Under the pieces are notes generated by a model. It ran no database searches. It saw nothing but the letters and a program-made list of their open reading frames with translations, and was not told the DNA's origin. DNA of 15,711 nucleotides, from assembly GCA_023395775.1 (NCBI GenBank), contig JAEWYA010000034.1:1-15711 (forward strand), in the 5' to 3' direction. The position numbers were made by a program, and so were the translations under genes. Positions 1-6,660 of this stretch are shown in pieces. Positions within the stretch are counted from its first letter, which is position 1. Each line of letters starts with the position of its first letter. The stretch is from Bacillota bacterium (GTDB lineage: Bacteria > Bacillota > Clostridia > Oscillospirales > Oscillospiraceae).

Positions 1-608
1 GCCTTCTGGACGCGTATACCTATCTTTCCCGGGGCGGTGTTTTTGCCAATGCCGAGACGGGAAACATTGTCCTGCTGGGGATACGTCTGGCTCGGCGGGA
101 ATGGAGCGCGGCGCTGTCGTATCTGGCTCCCATCCTGGCGTTTGCGCTGGGGGTGCTTGCGGCGGAGCTCGTAAAAAGCCGCCGACTTCACAAATCCGGA
201 CGGTACCATTGGCGGCATTTTACACTGGGGACGGAAATCGCCGTTCTGACGGGCGCGTCTTTTATTCCCCGGGGCGAGCTGGACGGACTGGTGAATATGA
301 TGGTGGCGTTTGTGTGCGCCATGCAGGTGGAGGCGTTCCGCAAGGTGCGGGGTCATGCTTTCGCTACCACGATGTGCACAGGGAACCTCCGCAGCGGGAC
401 CGAGGCGCTGTACAGCGGCGCGCTGCACCGGAACAGGACCCTGATTGAAAAGGGCGCGTGCTATTACGGTGTGATCGGTTGCTTTATCGCCGGGGCGGCT
501 TTTGGAGCCGTGCTGTCGGGGCTGTTTCCCCAGCGGGCGGTCTTGGGAGCAGCGGTTTTCCAGTCAGTCGCTTTCACGGCGATGATTACCGGGGAAAAGC
601 GGCGATGA
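1..608 (+). CDS. DUF1275 / YoaK-family membrane protein (5' end outside the window)
   Basis: The reading frame is open from base 3 to a TGA at 606-608, about 201 residues, with the N-terminus cut off by the window edge. The first visible residues (LLDAYTYLSRGGVFANAETG, continuing NIVLLG) match the conserved DUF1275 signature 'DAYTYL..GGVFANAQTGN'. Hydrophobic stretches follow that fit membrane helices: LSYLAPILAFALGVLAAEL, then LVNMMVAFVCAMQV, then a Gly/Ala-rich pair near the C-terminus. A second family motif, ATTMCTGNLRSGTEAL, is also present. These are integral membrane proteins of about 220-230 residues with no settled function (YoaK in Bacillus). The protein ends 8 bases before a strong promoter that belongs to the next gene, so the two are probably not one operon. 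Family assignment is firm; the physiological role is unknown. Confidence 0.88.
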   Translation, partial: LLDAYTYLSRGGVFANAETGNIVLLGIRLARREWSAALSYLAPILAFALGVLAAELVKSRRLHKSGRYHWRHFTLGTEIAVLTGASFIPRGELDGLVNMMVAFVCAMQVEAFRKVRGHAFATTMCTGNLRSGTEALYSGALHRNRTLIEKGACYYGVIGCFIAGAAFGAVLSGLFPQRAVLGAAVFQSVAFTAMITGEKRR

Positions 609-615
609 AGAGCGG

Positions 616-644
616 TTGACAGGAGGAATCCCGTTGTCTATAAT
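616..644 (+). promoter_or_regulatory. Perfect-consensus sigma-A promoter for the AIM24-family gene
   Basis: TTGACA at 616-621 and TATAAT at 639-644 are separated by exactly 17 bases, so both hexamers match the housekeeping consensus at all 12 positions. The expected start of transcription is near 651, giving a leader of about 42 bases before the ATG at 693. It begins 8 bases after the stop of the DUF1275 gene, so the AIM24 gene is likely transcribed independently and constitutively at a high level. Confidence 0.85.
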
Positions 645-692
645 GGAAAAAACAGCCAATTATAATTTGAAAGAGAAAGAGAGGTACGGGAG

Positions 693-1373
693 ATGGAGTA
701 CAAAATCGAGGGACAGCCTCTGCCGGTAGTCGTCTGCCAGCTGACTGCGGGGGAGAGCATGATTACCGAGCGGGGCAGCATGAGCTGGATGAGTCCCAAT
801 ATGAAGATGGAGACTACTTCCAACGGGGGAATCGGCAAAGCTCTGGGCCGGATGTTTGCAGGCGAGGCTCTGTTTCAGAACCGATACACCGCTCAGGGCG
901 GGCCGGGAATGATCGCCTTCGCCTCCAGTTTCCCCGGCGATATCCGAGCGTTTGAGATCGGGCCGGGCCGGGAGCTGGTCGTGCAGAAAAGCGGCTTCCT
1001 CGCCAGCGAGGAAAGCGTGCAGATCTCCGTGTTTTTCCAGAAGAAGCTGGGCGCGGGCTTTTTCGGCGGCGAGGGCTTCATCATGCAAAGACTGTCGGGC
1101 AGAGGCATCGCGTTTACGGAGTTTGACGGGCACGTAATGGAGTATGATCTGGCGGCGGGGCAGTCCATGGTGGTGGATACGGGGTATTTGGCCGCCATGG
1201 ATGCGAGCTGCTCCATGGAGATTCAGACCGTGCCCGGCGTGAAAAATATGGTCTTTGGCGGCGAGGGAATTTTTAACACGGTCATTACCGGGCCGGGCCG
1301 CATCTATTTGCAGACAATGCCCATCAGCAGCGTGGCCGGCGCCATACGGCCCTTTATCCCCACCGGAAAGTGA
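693..1373 (+). CDS. AIM24 / TIGR00266 family protein
   Basis: A 226-residue soluble protein made of Gly-rich beta-strand repeats. It matches the AIM24 (DUF124, TIGR00266) family in length and in its motifs: GESMITERGSMSWMSPNM near residues 20-37, the FFGGEGFIMQ-type turn near 125-134, a second FGGEGIFNTVITGPG near 188-202, and a C-terminal LQTMP. The family folds as a beta-barrel or prism and occurs across bacteria; its biochemical role is not established. There is no signal peptide or membrane segment. The ATG at 693 follows GAGAGG-like purines (679-684) by about 8 bases. It stands alone behind a perfect consensus promoter and is followed by about 110 bases without a clear terminator. The family call is strong; no function should be read into it. 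Confidence 0.88.
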   Translation: MEYKIEGQPLPVVVCQLTAGESMITERGSMSWMSPNMKMETTSNGGIGKALGRMFAGEALFQNRYTAQGGPGMIAFASSFPGDIRAFEIGPGRELVVQKSGFLASEESVQISVFFQKKLGAGFFGGEGFIMQRLSGRGIAFTEFDGHVMEYDLAAGQSMVVDTGYLAAMDASCSMEIQTVPGVKNMVFGGEGIFNTVITGPGRIYLQTMPISSVAGAIRPFIPTGK

Positions 1374-1484
1374 AAATATTCAGCACCGCCGGTCAGAGCG
1401 ACCGCCGAGCAATCTATGCAGATTTAGTTCAATTTCCGCTTCTTTAACCAGACAGAATGCTGCCGAATTTTGACAAAGATTTTA

Positions 1485-1513
1485 TTGACTTCCTTTTTGC
1501 CCAATGTTATGCT
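1485..1513 (+). promoter_or_regulatory. Extended -10 promoter for the desulfoferrodoxin gene
   Basis: TTGACT at 1485-1490 and TATGCT at 1508-1513 are 17 bases apart, and a TG at 1505-1506 one base before the -10 makes it an extended -10 promoter. The predicted start is near 1520, leaving a leader of about 65 bases before the ATG at 1586. No canonical 7-1-7 PerR/Fur box was recognised around it. Confidence 0.65.
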
Positions 1514-1585
1514 GAAAGAAACTCAGGCTATGAGCAAAGAGTTATTGACACTGCGACATGTGAAATGCAGAGAGGAGCATTGATT

Positions 1586-1966
1586 ATGAGCGAACAGAAA
1601 TTCTACATTTGCAAACACTGCGGCAACCTGGTGGGACTGATTGAAGCGGGCGGCGGCACTCTGATCTGCTGCGGCGAACCCATGGCGGAACTGAAACCGA
1701 ACACCGTTGATGCCAGCCAGGAGAAGCACGTTCCTGTTGTCACCGTGGAGGGTGATACCGTGAAAGTAACTGTTGGCGCGGCGGTGCATCCGATGACCGA
1801 GGAGCATTTTATTCAGTGGATTTACCTTCAGACCGCACATGGCGGGCAGCGCCGCGGTCTTAAGCCGGGCGAAGCGCCTGAAGCGGAATTTTCCCTGAAC
1901 GGCGACGCGGCCGTGGCGGTCTACGCTTACTGCAATCTGCACGGCTTGTGGAAAAAGGAACTGTAA
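1586..1966 (+). CDS. dfx: Desulfoferrodoxin (2Fe superoxide reductase)
   Basis: Reduces superoxide to hydrogen peroxide in the cytoplasm without releasing oxygen; typical of anaerobes. The 126-residue length is normal for the family. The N-terminal desulforedoxin domain has all four rubredoxin-type iron ligands in the CxxC-x15-CC pattern (C9, C12, C28, C29). The catalytic domain has E46-K47-H48, H68, H74, C116 and H119, which is the complete His4-Cys iron site plus the Glu-Lys pair near it, so it is a class I (2Fe) enzyme and should be active. The frame stays open upstream to 1457, but the ATG at 1586 is chosen because AGAGGAG (1571-1577) lies 8 bases before it and the family motif starts directly afterwards. 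It is followed by a strong terminator. Downstream are a flavoprotein and a reverse rubrerythrin, which would handle electron delivery and the peroxide product. Confidence 0.96.
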   Translation: MSEQKFYICKHCGNLVGLIEAGGGTLICCGEPMAELKPNTVDASQEKHVPVVTVEGDTVKVTVGAAVHPMTEEHFIQWIYLQTAHGGQRRGLKPGEAPEAEFSLNGDAAVAVYAYCNLHGLWKKEL

Positions 1967-1996
1967 GAATACAGCGCACAGGCGCCGCATAAAAGC

Positions 1997-2036
1997 GAAA
2001 ACCGATGGCTGCAAACAGAAGCAGTCATCGGTTTTC
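1997..2036. terminator. Stem-loop terminator after the desulfoferrodoxin gene
   Basis: GAAAACCGATGGCTGC (1997-2012) pairs with GCAGTCATCGGTTTTC (2021-2036). This gives a 16-bp stem with a single G-U pair and an 8-base loop (AAACAGAA). The stem ends in GGTTTTC, and a run of A on the 5' side makes it potentially two-way. It starts 31 bases after the dfx stop, so it should end that transcript and separate it from the next gene. Confidence 0.8.
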
Positions 2037-2110
2037 ATGCTCACGAGACTCGGAAGGCGTCACACATTTTGACACCATGGGAAATCGGCGATAGAAACGG
2101 AGAAGCCAAA

Positions 2111-2698
2111 ATGAAGGTCTGCATTTTACAGGGGAGTCCGCGGAAAAACGGAAATACCGCCGCCTTGCTGGAACCATTTGTCCGGCGGATGGAGGAGCGG
2201 GGACAGGCCTGCGAAACGATCCGGCTGTACGACAGGCAGCTGAAGCCATGTCTGGCCTGTCGGGCTTGCCAGAAGGACTGGACCATTTTCGGATGCGTGC
2301 AGAGGGATGATATGCAGGAAATTTTTGACGCCGTTCTGGCCTGTGACCTCCTGATACTGGCAACGCCCATCCACTCCTGGTACTGCACCCCGCCGATGAA
2401 GGCGGTGCTGGACCGGCTGGTGTACGGTATGAATAAGTACTATGGCGGCGCAAAGGGTCCTGCGCTGTGGAAGGGAAAGCCTGTGGCTTTGGTAACCACC
2501 TGCGGCTATCCGCCGGAGAAAGGGGCCGACATGTGGGAGGCCGGTATGCGGCGCTATTGCAGACACTCCCAGCTTAAGTATCTGGGTATGCTTGCACAGC
2601 GGCACCTGGGTTACGATACCGCGTTTATGGATGAGGAAAAAACCGCTCGGGCGGCGGCGTTTGCCGACGAACTCTGCGGCGCATGCAGCGCAGAATAA
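2111..2698 (+). CDS. NAD(P)H-dependent FMN reductase / iron-sulfur flavoprotein, flavodoxin fold
   Basis: A 195-residue protein that opens with MKVCILQGSPRKNGNT, the phosphate-binding loop for FMN in the flavodoxin-like NADPH-dependent FMN reductase family. A cysteine cluster follows at about residues 46-61 (PCLACRACQKD then FGC) in the order CxxCxxC-x8-C. This resembles the compact [4Fe-4S] motif of iron-sulfur flavoproteins, but the last gap is longer than usual. ATPIHSWYCTPPMKAVLDR is the conserved strand-helix region next to the flavin. The frame is open upstream to a TTG at 2069, but the ATG at 2111 has GGAG (2099-2102) 8 bases before it and starts exactly at the domain. It lies between superoxide reductase and rubrerythrin, so electron transfer in oxygen defence is a reasonable inference, though unproven. 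Whether a cluster is actually bound is uncertain. Confidence 0.85.
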   Translation: MKVCILQGSPRKNGNTAALLEPFVRRMEERGQACETIRLYDRQLKPCLACRACQKDWTIFGCVQRDDMQEIFDAVLACDLLILATPIHSWYCTPPMKAVLDRLVYGMNKYYGGAKGPALWKGKPVALVTTCGYPPEKGADMWEAGMRRYCRHSQLKYLGMLAQRHLGYDTAFMDEEKTARAAAFADELCGACSAE

Positions 2699-2703
2699 AA
2701 TTT

Positions 2704-2731
2704 GTGGCAAGTTGCATATGCGACTTACCAC
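2704..2731. promoter_or_regulatory. 28-bp palindrome, candidate operator for the rubrerythrin gene
   Basis: The segment from GTGGCAAGTTGCAT to ATGCGACTTACCAC is an inverted repeat in which 12 of 14 base pairs match, centred on GCATATGC. It starts 5 bases after the flavoprotein stop. Its right end overlaps TTACCA (2725-2730), a plausible -35 for the next promoter. As RNA it could fold into a hairpin, but no run of T follows, so an operator is more likely than a terminator. It does not look like a 7-1-7 PerR box. Confidence 0.5.
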
Positions 2732-2752
2732 ATGAACGTATTCGTATATACT
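2725..2752 (+). promoter_or_regulatory. Candidate promoter for the reverse rubrerythrin gene
   Basis: TTACCA (2725-2730) is followed after 16 bases by TATACT (2747-2752). A second -10-like hexamer, TATTAT, lies at 2755-2760. Each match is moderate. The surrounding 2740-2790 stretch is much richer in A and T than the coding regions, which supports a promoter here. Confidence 0.45.
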
Positions 2753-2818
2753 CATATTATCAACAAGGAAACACCAGTCAATTGATTGGAATGCGAAATT
2801 TGTAAGGAGGAAAATATT

Positions 2819-3388
2819 ATGAAAAAGTGGGTTTGCTCCGTTTGCGGTTATGTGTTTGAAGGCGAAAATCCCCCTGAGAAGTGCCCGCAGTGCGGCGTCC
2901 CCGGCTCCAAGTTCACGGAGCAGAAGGGCGAGATGACCTGGGCCGCCGAGCATGTGATCGGTGTGGGAAAGTCTTTTGGCGCGGATGTTCCCGCCGATGT
3001 GCAGGAAAAGATTGTGGACGGTCTGCGCGCCAACTTCACCGGTGAGTGCACGGAAGTCGGTATGTACCTGGCTATGAGCCGCGCCGCTTATCGCGAGGGC
3101 TATCCTGAGATCGGTGAATATTGGCGCAGGGCTGGGCTGGAGGAGGCTGAGCACGCCGCCAGGTTTGCAGAGCTACTGGGTGAGGTCGTTACGGATTCCT
3201 CCAAGAAGAACCTTGCGATGCGCGTCGAGGCCGAGAACGGCGCCACGCTGGGCAAGTTTGAGCTGGCCAAGCTGGCCAAGCAGTATAACCTGGATGCCAT
3301 CCATGATACCGTTCACGAGATGGCCCGGGACGAGGCCCGTCACGGCAAGGCGTTCGCCGGCCTGCTGAGCCGCTATTTCGGCAAGTAA
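2819..3388 (+). CDS. rbr: Reverse rubrerythrin (rubredoxin domain at the N-terminus)
   Basis: A 189-residue peroxide-reducing non-haem di-iron protein. The N-terminus is a rubredoxin domain with both CxxC knuckles (C6, C9, C22, C25) and the WVCSVCGYVFEG signature. The rest is a ferritin-like four-helix bundle with ExxH motifs at E108-EEAEH-112 and DEARH (171-175) and further carboxylates near 76-79 and 137-139. Putting rubredoxin first and the di-iron domain second is the 'reverse' order found in clostridial NADH-dependent peroxidases that let anaerobes survive oxygen. The ATG at 2819 is chosen because AAGGAGG (2804-2810) lies 8 bases before it and the rubredoxin begins immediately; the longer frame from 2786 has no support. 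It would remove the hydrogen peroxide made by the superoxide reductase encoded upstream. Confidence 0.94.
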   Translation: MKKWVCSVCGYVFEGENPPEKCPQCGVPGSKFTEQKGEMTWAAEHVIGVGKSFGADVPADVQEKIVDGLRANFTGECTEVGMYLAMSRAAYREGYPEIGEYWRRAGLEEAEHAARFAELLGEVVTDSSKKNLAMRVEAENGATLGKFELAKLAKQYNLDAIHDTVHEMARDEARHGKAFAGLLSRYFGK

Positions 3389-3444
3389 AAAGATTTCAGC
3401 GCAGTTAGGATTGTCACTGTAACGCCAGATAACCTAATGATGCG

Positions 3445-3479
3445 ACAGGACCCTCGGGATTTACTCCCGAGGGTCCTGT
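3445..3479. terminator. Strong stem-loop terminator between the rubrerythrin and methionine gamma-lyase genes
   Basis: ACAGGACCCTCGGGA (3445-3459) pairs perfectly with TCCCGAGGGTCCTGT (3465-3479), a 15-bp stem with a 5-base loop (TTTAC), followed by TTTG on the + strand. It lies 56 bases after the rubrerythrin stop and 35 bases beyond the methionine gamma-lyase stop. These genes converge, so one hairpin may serve both; the T tract is short on both sides. Confidence 0.8.
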
Positions 3480-3514
3480 TTGCAATTAGATAATCAGTTT
3501 GCGAAAGGAAACGC

Positions 3515-4711
3515 TCAGATCAGGGTGTCCAAAACGCTCTTGAGGTCGGCGATAATATCCTCGGCGTCCTCCAGTCCGACGGAAATGCGGACAAGCCCCT
3601 CGGAGATCCCAGCCGCCTTCAGCTCTTCGGCTGAATAGGTGGAGTGGGTCATGGTGGCGGCGTGCTCCACCAGTGTTTCCGCATCGCCCAAGGAGACCGC
3701 AATGGTGCATAGCTGCAGTTTGTTCAGCGCGGAGGCAACTTTGTCGCGGCTGGCCTTCAGCTCAATGGACATCATGCCGCCAAAATCCTTCATCTGCTTC
3801 TTTGCAATCTCATAACCCGCGAAATCCTCAAGTCCGGGGTAGTAAACCTTGTCCACCGCGGGATGGCCGTGGAGGAACCGCGCCACTCTGCGGGCGTTGG
3901 CGCAGTGCTTTTCCATGCGGATGTCCAGCGTTTTCAGTCCTCTGGCAATCAGGAACGCGTCAAAGGGGCTCATGACCGCGCCGGTCATATCCTTCAAACC
4001 GAAGGTGCGGCACTGGCCGATAAAGTCCGCCTTGCCCACGATGAAGCCGGCGATGACGTCGCCATGGCCGTTGATGTACTTGGTGGCGCTGTGGACTACC
4101 ACGTCGGCGCCCAACTCCAGCGGACGCTGCAGATACGGAGAGCAGAAGGTGTTGTCCACAATCACGCGGATTTCCGGATTATAGGAGTGCGCCGCCGCGG
4201 CAATGGCGGCAATGTCCAGAATCTTCAGCGTGGGGTTGCAGGGCGTTTCAAAATAGACGACTTTGGTCTTGGGGGACAGGCTCTTTTTAAAGTTCTCCAC
4301 GTTCACCATGTCGATGAATCTGACTTCCACGCCGAACTTGGTCATGCCGTGGTTCAGAAGGGAGAATGTGCAGCCATACAGCGTGTCGCTGGCCAGAATC
4401 TCGTCTCCCGCCACCACGGAAGTCCACAGCGCGGCGGAGATGGCGCCCATGCCGGAGGCGGTGGCGAGCGCGGCCTCGCCATTTTCCAGGGAGGCGAGCT
4501 TCATCTCGACCAGCGTCAACGACGGATTTGAAAGACGGGTGTAAATATACCCCAGCTCCTCACCGGCGAAGCGGGCGCCGCCCTGTTCCACCGTGTCAAA
4601 CTCAAAGGTGGAGGTCTGATAGATCGGGGTGCACAGAGAGCCGGTGGCGTCCTTGGTCTTGCCCACATGGATCTGCCGGGTTGCGAACCCCATCTTCTTT
4701 TCGTTTTCCAT
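3515..4711 (-). CDS. mgl: Methionine gamma-lyase (PLP enzyme)
   Basis: Splits L-methionine into methanethiol, 2-oxobutyrate and ammonia in the cytoplasm; it may also act on homocysteine or cysteine. The protein has 398 residues, the usual length of the Cys/Met-metabolism PLP family. The PLP lysine is K211 in SATKYINGHGD, D186 is the pyridine partner, Y57 and R59 come from the neighbouring subunit, and R375 binds the substrate carboxylate. Residues 110-115, TLYGCT, carry the active-site cysteine (C114) that marks methionine gamma-lyase; related cystathionine enzymes lack it. GLKDMTGAV and VSLGDAETL also follow the Pseudomonas putida enzyme closely. The ATG at 4711 has AAAGGA about 9 bases before it. 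It is the last gene of the eight-gene minus-strand cluster, 41 bases after the alcohol dehydrogenase. O-acetylhomoserine sulfhydrylase is the main alternative but less likely. Confidence 0.9.
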   Translation of the reverse strand: MENEKKMGFATRQIHVGKTKDATGSLCTPIYQTSTFEFDTVEQGGARFAGEELGYIYTRLSNPSLTLVEMKLASLENGEAALATASGMGAISAALWTSVVAGDEILASDTLYGCTFSLLNHGMTKFGVEVRFIDMVNVENFKKSLSPKTKVVYFETPCNPTLKILDIAAIAAAAHSYNPEIRVIVDNTFCSPYLQRPLELGADVVVHSATKYINGHGDVIAGFIVGKADFIGQCRTFGLKDMTGAVMSPFDAFLIARGLKTLDIRMEKHCANARRVARFLHGHPAVDKVYYPGLEDFAGYEIAKKQMKDFGGMMSIELKASRDKVASALNKLQLCTIAVSLGDAETLVEHAATMTHSTYSAEELKAAGISEGLVRISVGLEDAEDIIADLKSVLDTLI

Positions 4712-4752
4712 GATATCTGTTCCTTTCTGTCTATAACCCGCGAAGGCGGGCC

Positions 4753-5937
4753 TTATTCATCTTTCAGTCCCGCGGCCATCTCGTAAATATCGAAGTGAGC
4801 CTGTCGGTCCAGCGCCACAAAGCCGCCGGTTTTGCCCTCGCCGATGCGGTTCATCTCCACCAGCTCGGGAATACCGGCGGGATCCGCGCCGATCTCTTGA
4901 AAGGTCAGCGGCATACCGATCGAGCGGAGGAAGATCCGAAACGCCCGAATCCCGTCCATGGCGGTGTTCAAAGGATTTTCGTAGTCCATCTGGCAGCCGA
5001 AAATCCGGGTTGCCATCTGCGCCAAGCGCATCGGATCGTGGTGCCGGGCGCAGTAGGTCATCCATGCGGGCATAACAACCGCCAGACCCGCCCCGTGGGC
5101 GCAGTCGTATTTCGCGGAGAGCACATGCTCCAGATGATGGCTGTTCCAGTCCTGCTGACGGCCCACGCCCATAATGTTGTTGTGGCACACCATCCCGGCC
5201 CACATGATATTGGCGCGCGCCTCATAGTTGTCCGGGTTTTCCATCACGCGTCTTCCCTCGTGCAGCATCGTCAGGGCAACGCCCTCCAGCAGCCGGTCGG
5301 TGATCTCCACATCCTTTGTGTTGGTAAAGTACCGCTCAAAGGTGTGGGCCATGATGTCTGTGATACCGCAGGCCGTCTGATAGGGCGGCAGACTCTGCGT
5401 CAGGGCCGGATTCAGCACGGAGAAGCGGGGCCGCAGGCAGTCTGCGCCTGTCCCATTCTTTTCCAGCGTCTTTTCATTGGTGATGACGGCGTCGGGAGAA
5501 CCCTCGCTGCCGGCGGCCGCGATGGTCAGCACCGTACCCACGCTCAAAGCTCTTTCCGGCGCTTTCCCGGAGAAAAAGTCCCAGAAGTCGCCGTCATAGA
5601 CCGCGCCCATGGCAATGGCCTTGGCCGTGTCGATCACGCTGCCGCCGCCCACGGCCAGCAGAAAGTCGATCTTTTCCTGTTGGCATAGCTCAATTCCGCT
5701 GTACACAAGGCCGCTGCGGGGATTGGGGAGGACGCCGCCCAGTTCCGCCGTATAAAGCCCGGCTTCCGTCAGGGACGACTTCACCCGGTCCAGCAGCCCA
5801 GAACGCTTTGCAGACTGGCCGCCGTAGACGATCAGAACCCGGCTTCCCCCGAACTTCTTTACATAGCCCCCGGCCTCACGTTCCCGATCCTTGCCGAAAA
5901 CAAAGTGGGTCGGGCTGTAAAAATCAAATGCGTCCAT
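4753..5937 (-). CDS. Iron-containing alcohol dehydrogenase, YqhD/BdhA-like aldehyde reductase
   Basis: A 394-residue group III alcohol dehydrogenase, expected to reduce aldehydes to alcohols with NAD(P)H. The nucleotide-binding motif is GGGSVIDTAK at 97-106. The metal ligands D194, H198, H267 and H281 fall at the same residue numbers as in E. coli YqhD; the HHLEH segment is at 267-271 and the DCAHGAGLAV segment at 278-287. YqhD-type enzymes prefer NADPH and accept many short aldehydes. AAGGAGG lies 6 bases before the ATG at 5937 and overlaps the stop of the aldolase gene (11-base gap), so the two are translationally linked. Directly after an aldolase that should release acetaldehyde or 2-(methylthio)acetaldehyde, its probable job is to turn that toxic aldehyde into ethanol or 2-(methylthio)ethanol. 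The substrate is inferred from context only. Confidence 0.92.
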   Translation of the reverse strand: MDAFDFYSPTHFVFGKDREREAGGYVKKFGGSRVLIVYGGQSAKRSGLLDRVKSSLTEAGLYTAELGGVLPNPRSGLVYSGIELCQQEKIDFLLAVGGGSVIDTAKAIAMGAVYDGDFWDFFSGKAPERALSVGTVLTIAAAGSEGSPDAVITNEKTLEKNGTGADCLRPRFSVLNPALTQSLPPYQTACGITDIMAHTFERYFTNTKDVEITDRLLEGVALTMLHEGRRVMENPDNYEARANIMWAGMVCHNNIMGVGRQQDWNSHHLEHVLSAKYDCAHGAGLAVVMPAWMTYCARHHDPMRLAQMATRIFGCQMDYENPLNTAMDGIRAFRIFLRSIGMPLTFQEIGADPAGIPELVEMNRIGEGKTGGFVALDRQAHFDIYEMAAGLKDE

Positions 5938-5948
5938 AATAACCCTCC

Positions 5949-6614
5949 TTAATAGCCGGTTTTCTTTCCCGGCGTCTGACCGTAGGTTTTGAATTTTTCC
6001 ATAACCTCAGCCATCTCGGCATCGCTGAGGACATTCGGCGTGCCGATGCACATGGCGCGGTACTGCAGCTCGGCGATGTACTCCATATTGCAGGCCAGGC
6101 TGTACGCACTTTTGATGTCCCGCCCGCAAACCACCAGGCCATGATTTCCCAGAAGAACCGCATTGCTCTGCCCGCAGACCTTGATGGCGGCCTCCGCCAG
6201 TTCCACGGTGCCGAAGGTCTGATAAGGGGCGCAGGGAATTTCGGCCGTATTGGCGTCGCCGATCACGTAGTGAACCGCTCGGATGGGCTGGCCCAGCACG
6301 GCGAACGTCGTGCAGTACATGGAGTGCGTATGCACCACCGCGCCTGCCTCCGGCTTGTTTTTATAAAAGATGGTATGCAGCGCCCACTCGCTGGACGGTT
6401 TCCGGGCGCCGTCCACCACGTGCGCCTCCAGATCGGTAATGACCACGTCCTCCGGCTGCGTGCTGAAATAATCCATTCCGGAAGGGCTGATGGCCATCAG
6501 TCCCTGTTCCGCATTATAAATGCTGATGTTTCCGCTGGTGCCGGTGCTCAGATGCGCGGAGCTCATCTTTTTACCATACTCGACGACCAGTTCTCTTTCT
6601 TCCCTCATTAACAT
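5949..6614 (-). CDS. Class II aldolase (FucA-like), candidate 5-methylthio/5-deoxyribulose-1-phosphate aldolase
   Basis: A 221-residue zinc-dependent class II aldolase/adducin-family protein, close in size to L-fuculose-1-phosphate aldolase. Visible motifs are TSGNIS (26-31, phosphate binding), SPSGMDY (43-49), the catalytic acid E76 in PSSEWALH, zinc ligands H95 and H97 in VVHTHS, and H158 in NHGLVVCG. These enzymes cleave ketose-1-phosphates into DHAP and an aldehyde. No fucose isomerase or permease is nearby; instead MtnK and an MtnA-type isomerase are in the same cluster. The likely substrate is therefore 5-(methylthio)ribulose-1-phosphate or 5-deoxyribulose-1-phosphate, as for Ald2 of the DHAP shunt and DrdA of Bacillus thuringiensis. 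The ATG at 6614 is preferred over the one at 6608 because AGGAGG (6622-6627) sits 7 bases before it. L-fuculose- or L-ribulose-phosphate specificity cannot be excluded from sequence alone. Confidence 0.88.
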   Translation of the reverse strand: MLMREERELVVEYGKKMSSAHLSTGTSGNISIYNAEQGLMAISPSGMDYFSTQPEDVVITDLEAHVVDGARKPSSEWALHTIFYKNKPEAGAVVHTHSMYCTTFAVLGQPIRAVHYVIGDANTAEIPCAPYQTFGTVELAEAAIKVCGQSNAVLLGNHGLVVCGRDIKSAYSLACNMEYIAELQYRAMCIGTPNVLSDAEMAEVMEKFKTYGQTPGKKTGY

Positions 6615-6660
6615 GAAAATGCCTCCTGCTTTTTGTCTTCACGGTTTTGTGATGATGTTC

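Noticed and set aside
1390..1404. CGGTC-AGAGC-GACCG hairpin after the AIM24-family gene
   Set aside because: Five base pairs with no T tract; it could arise by chance in GC-rich DNA.
2069..2097. TTGACA with TAGAAA 17 bases downstream, in front of the flavoprotein gene
   Set aside because: Transcription would start near 2104, after the GGAG at 2099-2102, removing the ribosome binding site of the gene; the -10 is also weak.
2126..3154. 342-codon minus-strand ORF across the flavoprotein and rubrerythrin genes
   Set aside because: It runs antisense to two genes with intact catalytic motifs, crosses their intergenic palindrome, has no recognisable domain, and is explained by GC-biased codon use.
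4737..4750. CCCGC-GAAG-GCGGG hairpin between the alcohol dehydrogenase and methionine gamma-lyase genes
   Set aside because: Only 5 bp with a 4-base loop and no T run; too weak to call a terminator, and the genes are close enough to be one operon.
4795..5688. 297-codon plus-strand ORF opposite the alcohol dehydrogenase, and similar ones at 8216-9085, 9111-9917 and 3863-4531
   Set aside because: All lie antisense to genes with complete active sites; their sequences are His/Arg/Gly-rich shadows without domains or ribosome binding sites.
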